A DNA stretch of 13,015 nt from Paraktedonobacter sp034438135 (GCA_034438135.1 DAOTTL010000025.1:1-13015), one strand, 5' to 3'. Counted from the stretch's first letter, positions 1 through 6,487 are shown. Notes: a model not told the origin generated them from the sequence alone. A program made the numbers and translations.

Positions 1-1318
1 GTTGTTTCTGGGTCCGATAATCCTGGAGATGATGGATGAGCCAGGAGACGCCCTCTTGTTCTGTTTCGGTCAAGTTTTTCCATTGGTCGGCGAGACTTGA
101 GATCATCACATCAGCATCGCGGGCTTCTCCCAGAGCGTCAGCCACATGCTTGACTTTGCTATACGCTTTTTTGAACAGTTGAGGTTCACAGCAGGCTTCA
201 TACGCGTCCATGGTGGCGCGTAGACGGCGAGAGGCCACGCGCATTTTATGGACAGCTTCAACATCTTCATGTTTGAGCACGTCATTTGTGAGTGACAACA
301 TTTTGCGTGTAAGGTCCGTAAGCATAATATGGGCGGACTGTTTGAAGCTCTCGGTAGTGTTTTTACTCTGGTCATCCTGCTGGATTTGGGCGAGCCATTG
401 GTCGCCATGACGCGCATAGGAGAGTAGGATGCCCTCGCGGATACCATGGGGGCTGATCTGAATATGTTGTACAGAGAGCAATTTCATCATATGGCGAATA
501 ATCAGTGCACCTGCCAGAAGGATAGGCGCTCGCGCAGGGTCCTGGTTATATAGGTGAGCGATATCTTTCGTCTGAAGGGCAGTGAGCAAATGCTGACAGC
601 GGACCAGATCTTCGTATGAAAGGAGCTTTTGTTCATCGGGATAATGGAAGGCCTTTTTCGCCAGGCGCAGGAGTGAGTTCGCACTGCCACCAACGACGAT
701 AAGCATGGGTACAGCTGGAGGTAGGGATAGTTCATCGAAGTAGGCCTGAAGAAAGGTTTCAGCTATCTCAATCATGTTTGAGTCGGGCGGGTTGGCGTTG
801 AGATAGCGGTCATGAAACCAGCCTGAGCCGAGGGGTACAGAGGTGCGCCAGGAAACATGCATCTGATGAGCAACGACCAGTTCCAGACTCCCACCGCCGA
901 GATCCATTACAGCTGCCTGTTCGAGCTTGCCAGCCTCATACGTTGCGCCAAGGAAGGTAAGATTGGCTTCAACTACTCCACTGATCAACAGGACCGTCAG
1001 ACCGGTCTCCTGCTGAATTTGAGCAATGAACTCTGCGTTGTTGCTGGCCTGGCGAATGGCTTCAGTTGCTACGACGAAGATGTACCTGGCTCCGAGTTGT
1101 TGCGCCAGGGCCTGGTATTCTTTGAGGGTAGATAGCGTAATCTGAATCTTTTCGGGCGAAATTTCTCCACTGGCCGTTACGCTCTCACCAATACGCGCCA
1201 TCGCAACTTTATCTGCCAGTATTTCCAGCGTATCGGGGAAGCAATGTGCAACTATCATATGAATAGTGTTGCTTCCAATATCGATAGATGCATATATATG
1301 TTCCACTACATTCTCCAT
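1..1318 (-). CDS. Ppx/GppA exopolyphosphatase fused to a CHAD domain (3' end outside window)
   Basis: The reading frame is open for 439 codons from ATG at 1318 to the window edge, so the C-terminus is missing. Residues 8-310 form a Ppx/GppA phosphatase of the ASKHA fold. The phosphate-1 loop DIGSNT is at 13-18, the ISG..EA segment with likely catalytic Glu117 is at 112-118, and the second phosphate loop DLGGGSLE is at 139-146. From about 325 a CHAD domain begins: the basic helix HKMRVASRRLR is near 352-362 and the second signature GEARDAD near 397. The Ppx family hydrolyses polyphosphate or (p)ppGpp, and CHAD domains bind polyphosphate through conserved basic residues, so the CHAD part probably holds the polymer for the phosphatase; this is inference. 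The start is supported by AAGGAG six bases upstream. A separate promoter and leader hairpin suggest it is transcribed alone. Whether it prefers polyP or pppGpp cannot be told from sequence. Confidence 0.92.
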   Translation of the reverse strand, partial: MENVVEHIYASIDIGSNTIHMIVAHCFPDTLEILADKVAMARIGESVTASGEISPEKIQITLSTLKEYQALAQQLGARYIFVVATEAIRQASNNAEFIAQIQQETGLTVLLISGVVEANLTFLGATYEAGKLEQAAVMDLGGGSLELVVAHQMHVSWRTSVPLGSGWFHDRYLNANPPDSNMIEIAETFLQAYFDELSLPPAVPMLIVVGGSANSLLRLAKKAFHYPDEQKLLSYEDLVRCQHLLTALQTKDIAHLYNQDPARAPILLAGALIIRHMMKLLSVQHIQISPHGIREGILLSYARHGDQWLAQIQQDDQSKNTTESFKQSAHIMLTDLTRKMLSLTNDVLKHEDVEAVHKMRVASRRLRATMDAYEACCEPQLFKKAYSKVKHVADALGEARDADVMISSLADQWKNLTETEQEGVSWLIHHLQDYRTQKQ

Positions 1319-1349
1319 GGAGAACTCCTTTACTGGCAAGATCGTCGTT

Positions 1350-1380
1350 CATTGCGCACTGGCACATAGTGAGCGCAATG
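1350..1380 (-). promoter_or_regulatory. Leader hairpin / possible operator upstream of the Ppx-CHAD gene
   Basis: CATTGCGC at 1350-1357 is repeated inverted as GCGCAATG at 1373-1380, a perfect 8-bp stem around a 15-base interior. An alternative inner pairing of CACT (1357-1360) with AGTG (1368-1371) is possible. It lies between the predicted promoter and the start codon and has no T-run, so it is not an intrinsic terminator. It may be an operator or an mRNA leader structure. Function is unknown. Confidence 0.5.
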
Positions 1381-1417
1381 TTGCCCCAGGCATAATTATT
1401 TTCTGGATGTTGTCTTC

Positions 1418-1426
1418 ATTATAGCA
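1418..1426 (-). promoter_or_regulatory. Extended -10 promoter for the Ppx-CHAD gene
   Basis: Read on the minus strand, TGCTATAAT is an ideal extended -10 (TG-N-TATAAT). No good TTGACA-like box lies 16-18 bases upstream, which is typical of extended -10 promoters. Transcription would start near 1411 and give a leader of about 90 bases containing the 1350-1380 hairpin. Confidence 0.55.
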
Positions 1427-1498
1427 CATCTAAAGAATATCTGAGAGAGACGAGTTTTGTCATTCCTTGAGCCATCGCTCAATAGTATACCCTGGAAG

Positions 1499-1525
1499 AA
1501 AAAACAGCAAAACAGACCTGTTTTG
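1499..1525 (-). terminator. Intrinsic terminator after the lectin-like membrane protein gene
   Basis: On the minus strand CAAAACAG and CTGTTTTG form an 8-bp inverted repeat (plus-strand 1508-1525) with a 2-base centre (4-base loop if one pair opens), then CTG and a run of six T (1499-1504). The stem is A/T-rich, so termination may be partial. It sits about 33 bases beyond the stop of the gene at 1558 and separates it from the Ppx-CHAD gene. Confidence 0.6.
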
Positions 1526-1557
1526 GCCAGTTTTGCCATCCTTTCTCCTGGTAGCCT

Positions 1558-2568
1558 TTAGATTGTCCAGATCTGAGCATTGCTAAAGCTGGCCTTTACT
1601 GGCAGGCCGGTATTAACTACTACAACCCCGACCTGCCCGGCACCAAGTGTCTCGTCAGTTGTTTTACCTATATAGTTCTGATTCACATAAAGATAGAAAT
1701 TATGTTTATCTACAATCACTGCCAGATTATTGGATTGGCCCGCACCAGCCGAAATAACCGGGCTAATACCGGCGCTCAGCTCTCTATATTTATTGCCGTC
1801 ATACAGTCCCAGTGTATAGGCTCCACTGACATCGACAAGGAAGAGATAGTACTGCCCACTATCTTTATCCCCTCGAAAGAGAATACCTACCTCACCGCGA
1901 GAACTGTTTGTGACAGAGACCTGATAGACGAAATTGTCAAAGTTGGTAGCGTCAGCGAAGCATGGCTGTAGTATCCCCTGGAGTGCTTCCTGAGCTACAT
2001 ATGCGCCATCAACAAAATTACAGCCTGTATTGTTGTTATCGCTATAACCAACATCCCACTGATGATTAAGACTGTTATCGGTCAGCGGATCATCCAGGGT
2101 AGGGGTTCCCTGTGTATCTGTGGTGAGCATATCTCCCAGCGCTGTAGTAGTGGCGGTAGCTCCATCATTGGTTGACTGGACGGTCGCGGTAGGGACATTC
2201 TGAGCGGTAGCAGTGGCATTGATCCTTGCCTGAGCGGTGGCCAGTGGTTGCTGCGTGGCGTTCAGAGAACTGACCAGGGTGGCCTGATGTTTGATCGTAG
2301 CCTGTACAGTTGCGTTGGCATTAGCACCTCTCTGTGCTCCCAGGGCCTGTCCGTACTGGTTAGTTGTGATGCCAATTGTCAGGCTTAATCCACCAAGGAC
2401 GAGCAGAGCGGCCAGAACCATAATTACGATTGCCAGCGAAGTCGAAGTTCTTTGCGGTGGCCTGGAACGGGGCGGGGGTGGCCATGCAGGCCAACCCGTA
2501 CTCGTCGAAGAACTGCTCTTGATCGTTGTCTGTTGGTGGAGTGATGATCCTCGTTCGTCTCCAGACAT
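1558..2568 (-). CDS. Single-pass membrane protein with lectin-like (concanavalin A fold) C-terminal domain
   Basis: The 336-residue product has a short cytoplasmic N-terminus rich in Ser, Thr and Pro (PPPP run near 30), one transmembrane helix at about 45-67 (AIVIMVLAALLVLGGLSL), an Ala/Thr/Gln-rich linker of low complexity (about 75-150), and a globular C-terminal region (about 157-336). The C-terminal region has the look of a LamG/DUF1080-type beta-sandwich: DDPLTDNS opening, GILFRGD, QYYLFLVD, and LYVNQNYIG near the end. Such membrane-anchored extracellular lectin-like modules are familiar as the sensor part of Ktedonobacterial Ser/Thr kinases, but no kinase domain is present here. It probably binds a glycan or other surface ligand; no catalytic residues are evident. 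ATG at 2568 follows GAGGA by eight bases. It lies 40 bases after the SufT-like gene with no terminator between, so the two are probably co-transcribed. Confidence 0.75.
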   Translation of the reverse strand: MSGDERGSSLHQQTTIKSSSSTSTGWPAWPPPPRSRPPQRTSTSLAIVIMVLAALLVLGGLSLTIGITTNQYGQALGAQRGANANATVQATIKHQATLVSSLNATQQPLATAQARINATATAQNVPTATVQSTNDGATATTTALGDMLTTDTQGTPTLDDPLTDNSLNHQWDVGYSDNNNTGCNFVDGAYVAQEALQGILQPCFADATNFDNFVYQVSVTNSSRGEVGILFRGDKDSGQYYLFLVDVSGAYTLGLYDGNKYRELSAGISPVISAGAGQSNNLAVIVDKHNFYLYVNQNYIGKTTDETLGAGQVGVVVVNTGLPVKASFSNAQIWTI

Positions 2569-2608
2569 AAAACGATCCTCTTCTCTCTAATTATTTTGTC
2601 TCTTCTTT

Positions 2609-2920
2609 TTAGATCATGCCCAGTTCCCATTTGGCATCTTCTGTCATCCGATCTGGCGACCAGGGAGGATCAAATGTCATGTTGACTTTGCAATCTTTGA
2701 CGTTTTCTACCTCTTCTACGCGCATTTCGACCTCTGAGATGACTTCTCCTGCCATGGGACAACCTAAGGCGGTTAAAGTCATGGTAACCGCCACATTGCC
2801 AGCTTCGTTGTCGATATCTACACCATAGATCAGACCCAGGTCAACGATGTTGACTGGTATTTCCGGGTCGTAACACTCACGTAGGGCATCCATGACTTCT
2901 GCCTGATTTATCTCTGCCAT
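2609..2920 (-). CDS. sufT: SufT/MIP18-family (DUF59) iron-sulfur cluster assembly protein
   Basis: This is a 103-residue single-domain DUF59 protein, the usual length for the family. The signature DPEIPVNIVDLGLIY is at 18-32, followed by strand MTLTALGCPM with the conserved Cys54, and the C-terminal segment TFDPPWSPDRMTEDAK. Family members (SufT, the PaaD N-terminal domain, eukaryotic CIA2/MIP18) help mature Fe-S proteins in the cytosol. The exact client is not predictable here, and no suf operon genes are next to it. ATG at 2920 is preceded by AAGGAA, and a near-consensus promoter lies 66-94 bases upstream. It is the first gene of a likely two-gene transcript with the membrane protein at 1558. 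The gene symbol is by family similarity; PaaD-like alternatives remain possible. Confidence 0.88.
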   Translation of the reverse strand: MAEINQAEVMDALRECYDPEIPVNIVDLGLIYGVDIDNEAGNVAVTMTLTALGCPMAGEVISEVEMRVEEVENVKDCKVNMTFDPPWSPDRMTEDAKWELGMI

Positions 2921-2985
2921 GGTTTTGTTCCTTTATCTATTCTCTCTGATTTAAACCAACTGATTTAGTAGGATTTGACTCTTGT

Positions 2986-3014
2986 ACTATAGCCCATGAA
3001 TGTCCGCTTGTCAA
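2986..3014 (-). promoter_or_regulatory. Sigma-70-type promoter for the sufT transcript
   Basis: On the minus strand TTGACA (3009-3014) and TATAGT (2986-2991) are separated by exactly 17 bases. This is the best promoter in the window: perfect -35 and five of six in the -10. The start site would be near 2979, giving a leader of about 59 bases with AAGGAA before the sufT ATG. Confidence 0.8.
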
Positions 3015-3064
3015 AATGCTGCGCAAATGCAGTAGGGTTTCGCCAAAGTTACTTCTTTCCCCGC

Positions 3065-3126
3065 CCACCCGCCCTTTTTGGGTGGACGGTGGCAGCGCGG
3101 TCGTGCTGCCACCGTCCATTTTTTCT
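3065..3126 (+). repeat. Perfect 13-bp hairpin with plus-strand T-run (wrong-way terminator-like element)
   Basis: GGACGGTGGCAGC at 3084-3096 and its exact complement at 3105-3117 form a 13-bp stem with an 8-base loop, then A and six T (3119-3124) on the plus strand. A second small inverted repeat, CCACCC/GGGTGG (3065-3070, 3080-3085), overlaps its left foot and could compete. On the minus strand, where the nucleoside hydrolase stops 30 bases earlier, no T-run follows the hairpin; it is instead preceded by six A. It may end minus-strand transcription without a tail, block antisense transcription, or be one copy of a dispersed repeat. Confidence 0.7.
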
Positions 3127-3146
3127 CCTGAGGAGGGGCCTGTCCG

Positions 3147-4109
3147 CTACTGAGCCGGGACTTTTGCGAAACTCTGGCGAATGCGTTCCAGGTAGAGTTG
3201 GATAAAACTCTCGTTATCGACATCCGTGGAGGCCAGAACATTGGGCTGGTACTGAACTGACCGTCCAGGAATCTCGAAGGTGGCTACAGTCTCGCCAAAG
3301 GTACGTGTGCCAGTCAGTTCTACGTCTACATAGGCCCTCTGCCAGGTAAGCAGGTCGGGACGAAAGACAGCGGCCACGCAGAGCGGATCATGCATCTGGA
3401 AGACGTTGAGTTGAAGCGCTTTGCCAAACACATCACAATAATAGTCTATCATGTGCTTGATAAGTGTGGGAACCGGACCTCCATTGGCTGCAAGTTCATT
3501 GACCAGTTCACGTTTGAGCAATGCTCGCGTGGTGGCGTCCAGCGTTACCATGCGCAGTGGCCAGCCAGCGTGCAGTACAATATGCGCTGCATGAGCATCC
3601 GCAAAGATGTTAAACTCGGCGGCAGGCGTGACGTTGCCAGGCACGCGCAGCGCTCCGCCCATGAGAATTACTTCACGTACCGCACTCACGATCTCCGGGC
3701 TACGTCGAATAGCCATCGCGAGGTTTGTCAGAGGTCCCACCGCTACAAGCGTTATTTCACCCGGTGCTGCCAGGACCTTTTCGGCAATCACATCAATGGC
3801 GTGCTGCGCCAGCAAAGGAGTTCCTGGTTCCGGCAGCGTTATCTCTCCCAGTCCATTCTTGCCATGGACGTGAGCCGCCTGTACTGGCTGACTGACCAGT
3901 GGACGTGCGCATCCACGCGCGACCGGTATATCCATTCTACCTGTCAGTTCCAATAGTGCCAGGGCATTGCGCGTGGTGTGTTCTATAGAGACATTGCCGC
4001 TGACCGTTGTGACGGCTTCTAGCTGAATTTCAGGTGAGGCCAGGGCCAGAAATAATGCCAGAGCATCATCTATCCCCGGGTCGGTATCGAGAATAATGCG
4101 CAAGGACAT
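3147..4109 (-). CDS. Inosine/uridine-preferring nucleoside hydrolase (ribonucleoside hydrolase)
   Basis: The 320-residue protein has the usual length for the IUNH family. The N-terminal calcium site DTDPGIDDA is at 8-16 (Asp8, 10, 14, 15). HGKNGLG at 82-88, LMGG near 149-152, EFNIFADAHAA at 165-175 (Asn167, Asp171) and MHDPLCVAA at 239-247 (His240, Asp241) complete the ribose and metal pocket. It hydrolyses the N-glycosidic bond of ribonucleosides to a free base and ribose in the cytoplasm; base preference cannot be read reliably. ATG at 4109 is preceded by GAGG with six to seven bases spacing. It starts 35 bases after the ribokinase stop, which makes a coherent two-step operon in which the ribose released here is phosphorylated by the upstream gene's product. 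No key residue is missing. Confidence 0.92.
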   Translation of the reverse strand: MSLRIILDTDPGIDDALALFLALASPEIQLEAVTTVSGNVSIEHTTRNALALLELTGRMDIPVARGCARPLVSQPVQAAHVHGKNGLGEITLPEPGTPLLAQHAIDVIAEKVLAAPGEITLVAVGPLTNLAMAIRRSPEIVSAVREVILMGGALRVPGNVTPAAEFNIFADAHAAHIVLHAGWPLRMVTLDATTRALLKRELVNELAANGGPVPTLIKHMIDYYCDVFGKALQLNVFQMHDPLCVAAVFRPDLLTWQRAYVDVELTGTRTFGETVATFEIPGRSVQYQPNVLASTDVDNESFIQLYLERIRQSFAKVPAQ

Positions 4110-4144
4110 GCTCTTCCTCTTTTCATGATAGGATCAATGTAGGA

Positions 4145-5119
4145 TTAGTCTGAATGTAATAGCGCTTCCACTTCTGGACGACCGGGCAAGCCTGCCTGAG
4201 CGCCAAATTTTGTGACTTTCAGTGCGCTGGCATAGACGGCGAAACGCAGTGCCTCGGCTGGCAACTGTCCCTCGATCAATGCGACCGTAAACGCTGCGGT
4301 AAAACAATCGCCTGCGGCAGTCGTGTCCACAATCTGAACCTGAGGTGGTTCCTGATGCAGGCACTCTATGCGATTATTTTCGTCCGTTCTCGCCAGGAGT
4401 GCGCCACGGGCACCCAGCGTGATTATAACAGTGTGGATACCCTGTTCATGCAGTTGTATGGCCAGCAGACGACTCTGCTCCAGCGTTGAGGTGTTTGTCG
4501 AAAGAAGTGACCTGTCAACCAGGGTCTCACCCAGAAACGCAGCTTCGGTCTCGTTGACCACGAGCACCTCTAGCTGGCGCAAGCTTGTCAACGGGAGCGG
4601 ATAAGCCGGAGCCAGGTTAAGTATCACCGGTATACCCGCTTTATGGCCAGCAGCGATCAGAGCTGTGACAGTTTCCAGTGGTGTTTCTAACTGAAGCATC
4701 AGTGCGCTGGAATTCGTCAGAGTCGTCTGAACTTGTTCCATCTGAGTCCGATCTTTGCCTACGCGGGCATTCGCGCCGGAGGCCACGACGATAGCGTTTT
4801 CTCCCTGTGGTGAGAGGAAAATAAAGGCTACGCCACTGGCCGCCTCCTCATCGACAACTATCAGCGAAGTATCCACCCCATCAGTTTGTAGCGAACTGAG
4901 CAGTTGGTCCCCAAAGGGATCACGTCCCACTCGTCCGGCCAGAGCTACATGGGCACCCAATCGGGCAGCTGCTACCGCCTGATTGGCCCCTTTTCCACCG
5001 GACACAAGCTGGAGCGATCCCGCACCGAGCAGCGTCTCACCCATCATGGGCAGACGTTCAACCTGTACAATCTGATCCATGTTGAGACTACCCACCACAA
5101 GAATAGGTTGTTCTACCAT
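4145..5119 (-). CDS. rbsK: Ribokinase (PfkB family)
   Basis: The 324-residue PfkB-family kinase shows GSLNMD at 10-15 (substrate Asn/Asp), the glycine-rich sugar-binding segment GGKGANQ at 41-47, and the C-terminal signature DTTAAGDCF with catalytic base Asp271, which also forms the anion hole. Ribokinase converts D-ribose and ATP to ribose 5-phosphate. GGKGANQAVAAARLG and the NMD motif favour ribokinase over fructokinase or adenosine kinase. Its neighbour 35 bases downstream is a nucleoside hydrolase, and no ribose ABC transporter genes are nearby, so its ribose probably comes from internal nucleoside breakdown. ATG at 5119 follows AAGGGA by about eight bases. The start overlaps the end of the doubtful 97-codon frame upstream. 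Confidence 0.93.
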   Translation of the reverse strand: MVEQPILVVGSLNMDQIVQVERLPMMGETLLGAGSLQLVSGGKGANQAVAAARLGAHVALAGRVGRDPFGDQLLSSLQTDGVDTSLIVVDEEAASGVAFIFLSPQGENAIVVASGANARVGKDRTQMEQVQTTLTNSSALMLQLETPLETVTALIAAGHKAGIPVILNLAPAYPLPLTSLRQLEVLVVNETEAAFLGETLVDRSLLSTNTSTLEQSRLLAIQLHEQGIHTVIITLGARGALLARTDENNRIECLHQEPPQVQIVDTTAAGDCFTAAFTVALIEGQLPAEALRFAVYASALKVTKFGAQAGLPGRPEVEALLHSD

Positions 5120-5406
5120 GTTCGGCTTCCCTTAAGATGCATTTTTCTGTCCATAGTAGACTTTGTTGGCGAATGCACTTCGTGTAAGATGCGTTTTCTG
5201 TCTATAGTAGGCTTTGTTGGCGAATGCGCTTCGTGGACAAACGCCCATGCCCTCCCGTGCTTTTTTGAGGGATTTTGGGTGTTGCGCAACGCGCAGCGCC
5301 CGACATCCCTCTGTTCTTCCTTTGGGTTGGATCGGTTTCGATCGACGGTGTCTTTCGCCAACAAAGTCATAATAGCAGCGGTCCAGATGAACAGAGAGTT
5401 AAACAT
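5113..5406 (-). CDS. Doubtful 97-codon reading frame over the repeat spacer
   Basis: This open frame fills the mscS-rbsK spacer exactly: its ATG overlaps the mscS stop (ATGTTTAA) and its TAG lies seven bases inside rbsK. AAGGAGG precedes the ATG by nine bases, as expected for a coupled gene. The product has a short hydrophobic N-terminus and then a basic, repetitive region with HEAHSPTKPTIDRK and HEVHSPTKSTMDRK, which simply reflects the 52-bp DNA duplication beneath it. No family is recognised. The opposite strand is also open across the same repeat, which argues that this is a repeat with accidental coding capacity. It may be translated through coupling without a selected function. Confidence 0.25.
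   Translation of the reverse strand: MFNSLFIWTAAIMTLLAKDTVDRNRSNPKEEQRDVGRCALRNTQNPSKKHGRAWAFVHEAHSPTKPTIDRKRILHEVHSPTKSTMDRKMHLKGSRTW
5134..5236. repeat. Two-copy direct tandem repeat of about 52 bp
   Basis: Unit 1 (5134-5185, 52 bases) and unit 2 (5186-5236, 51 bases) both begin AAGATGC and share CTTTGTTGGCGAATGC and CTTCGTG; they differ at about five positions plus one deleted T. The units abut with no spacer, so this is not a CRISPR. A third, inverted partial copy is at 5354-5368, where a 15-base match to 5159-5173 is exact. Confidence 0.9.
5159..5368. repeat. Element bounded by exact 15-bp inverted repeats around a large hairpin
   Basis: GACTTTGTTGGCGAA at 5159-5173 recurs inverted at 5354-5368, enclosing 180 bases. 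Inside, GGGTGTTGCGC (5277-5287) and GCGCAGCGCCC (5291-5301) form an 11-bp stem with two G-T pairs and loop AAC. It is flanked by GAGGGAT (5267-5273) and ATCCCTC (5305-5311), which extend the stem past a small internal loop. No transposase is encoded. It resembles a short non-autonomous repeat or palindromic intergenic element; origin unknown. Confidence 0.65.
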
Positions 5407-6427
5407 CTCCAGCGCCCTCCTTCACCGTAAAATCTGCGCCAGGCAAGAGCGTGCGGAGTGTATACATCACATCAGTTACAGTGATAAACTGTCCATTGAT
5501 GATCCAGAAGCGCAGGGTCAGTACCACTTTATCATCAACAATGCCGCTCACCGTCACTCCTGGCTCAGGCTTGCGTAAGACCTCCTCCATGTCCTTGATG
5601 GACGTGAGGATGGTTGCTGGTGTTTCTTCTCGATGAAAATCTTCTAGCAATAACGTGATCTCTATCACGGCCCGTCGCTCGGCATAGCGCGAATTGTTGA
5701 TCACGATCCCGCTAAAAACCAGGGCGTTAGGGATAATAATCTCCTCGCCACTTACCAGACGCAGACGTGTGGCGCGTAACTCAACTCCCACCACTTTTCC
5801 CGTATAGTCGGCAGTACTGATCTGGTCCCCAATATGAAAGGGACGTTCCAGTAAGATATAGATCCCGGCCACGAGGTCCTTCGCAATATCCTGGATAGAG
5901 AATGTAATCGCCACTGTCAGCGTGCCCAGGACCGCCACGGGCAATTCAATCGCTATCTGCCAGAGGTTCAATATCCAGAAAATGGCAACTAAAAAAACCA
6001 GAATATAAGAGATACGGTTGATCAGGATGCGAATATTGATATCAAGCCGGTTCTCGCCCAGGCCGCGCAGCGTCAGCCTTGAAAGCGTGCGTGCAGTGCC
6101 TACTGCGAAGATAACAATCAATATACTCCCGATAAATTTCCCCGCCAGGTTGCCCAGAATGGCCTGGTAAGGTGCCACGGCATTATAGAGCCAGTCAATG
6201 CGATTCGTGAAAATATCGAGTGCGCCGCCAGCAGCGATAAGCAGGGGTGGCAGGAAAACGATCACGCCTAAGGTGTGGGTTAACCATTCATCCAGCACCG
6301 TTTTCTTCAAACGCCTCACCAGCAAGCGGCGCAGCCAGAGACCAATACCCAGGCCAACCAGTAGAACACCAATAGAAATGAGGATGCGCAAGGCAAGTTC
6401 TGTTTTCGTCATGTCTCCGCTCTTCAC
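5399..6427 (-). CDS. MscS-family mechanosensitive ion channel
   Basis: The 342-residue protein has about five hydrophobic helices (roughly 11-32, 52-70, 95-115, 138-158, 162-192) followed by a soluble domain. The pore-lining helix and its junction SIQDIAKDLVAGIYILLERP (177-196) with HIGDQI (198-203) match the MscS signature. The downstream beta domain has IIIPNALVFS (230-239) and a C-terminal alpha/beta part typical of the MscS vestibule. Such channels open on membrane tension to release solutes on hypo-osmotic shock. The chosen start is GTG at 6427, with AAGGG five bases upstream; ATG at 6412 is possible but its GGAG is too close. It lies 60 bases after gluQ. The ribosome binding site is within an inverted repeat (6432-6482). 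Confidence 0.9.
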   Translation of the reverse strand: MKSGDMTKTELALRILISIGVLLVGLGIGLWLRRLLVRRLKKTVLDEWLTHTLGVIVFLPPLLIAAGGALDIFTNRIDWLYNAVAPYQAILGNLAGKFIGSILIVIFAVGTARTLSRLTLRGLGENRLDINIRILINRISYILVFLVAIFWILNLWQIAIELPVAVLGTLTVAITFSIQDIAKDLVAGIYILLERPFHIGDQISTADYTGKVVGVELRATRLRLVSGEEIIIPNALVFSGIVINNSRYAERRAVIEITLLLEDFHREETPATILTSIKDMEEVLRKPEPGVTVSGIVDDKVVLTLRFWIINGQFITVTDVMYTLRTLLPGADFTVKEGAGDV

Positions 6428-6431
6428 AGAT

Positions 6432-6482
6432 ACCCTTCAGGCAGACGTATAATTGCAGTGGTGGATAAACCCCCTGAAGAGT
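6432..6482 (-). promoter_or_regulatory. Possible ribosome-binding-site-sequestering stem before mscS
   Basis: On the minus strand ACTCTTCAGG (plus 6473-6482) can pair with CCTGAAGGGT (plus 6432-6441): ten pairs with one T-G wobble and a 31-base loop. The downstream arm contains the AAGGG ribosome binding site of mscS. The pairing could limit translation of the channel gene. No convincing promoter was seen in the 60-base gap. Confidence 0.4.
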
Positions 6483-6487
6483 TATAG

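Noticed and set aside
857..1135. Plus-strand 92-codon frame inside the Ppx domain
   Set aside because: Antisense to the catalytic core of Ppx/GppA, with no domain and no convincing ribosome binding site.
2937..3241. Overlapping small minus-strand frames between the nucleoside hydrolase and sufT
   Set aside because: They cover the hairpin and the sigma-70 promoter, read through GC-rich palindromes and lack ribosome binding sites; they look like chance frames.
3390..3956. Plus-strand open frame of 188 codons inside the nucleoside hydrolase gene
   Set aside because: It is antisense to a gene with all its active-site motifs intact, and its composition is rich in Arg, His and Cys with no recognisable domain.
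5134..5236. Possible CRISPR array
   Set aside because: There are only two units, directly abutting with no spacers, and no cas genes.
5159..5368. Possible insertion sequence
   Set aside because: It has inverted repeats but only 180 bases inside, no transposase and no evident target duplication; kept only as a repeat.
4904..5578. Plus-strand open frame of 224 codons across rbsK start, the repeat island and the mscS end
   Set aside because: It overlaps two well-supported minus-strand genes, and its repetitive middle (FLSIVDFVGE-type motifs) is just the 52-bp DNA repeat read on the other strand.
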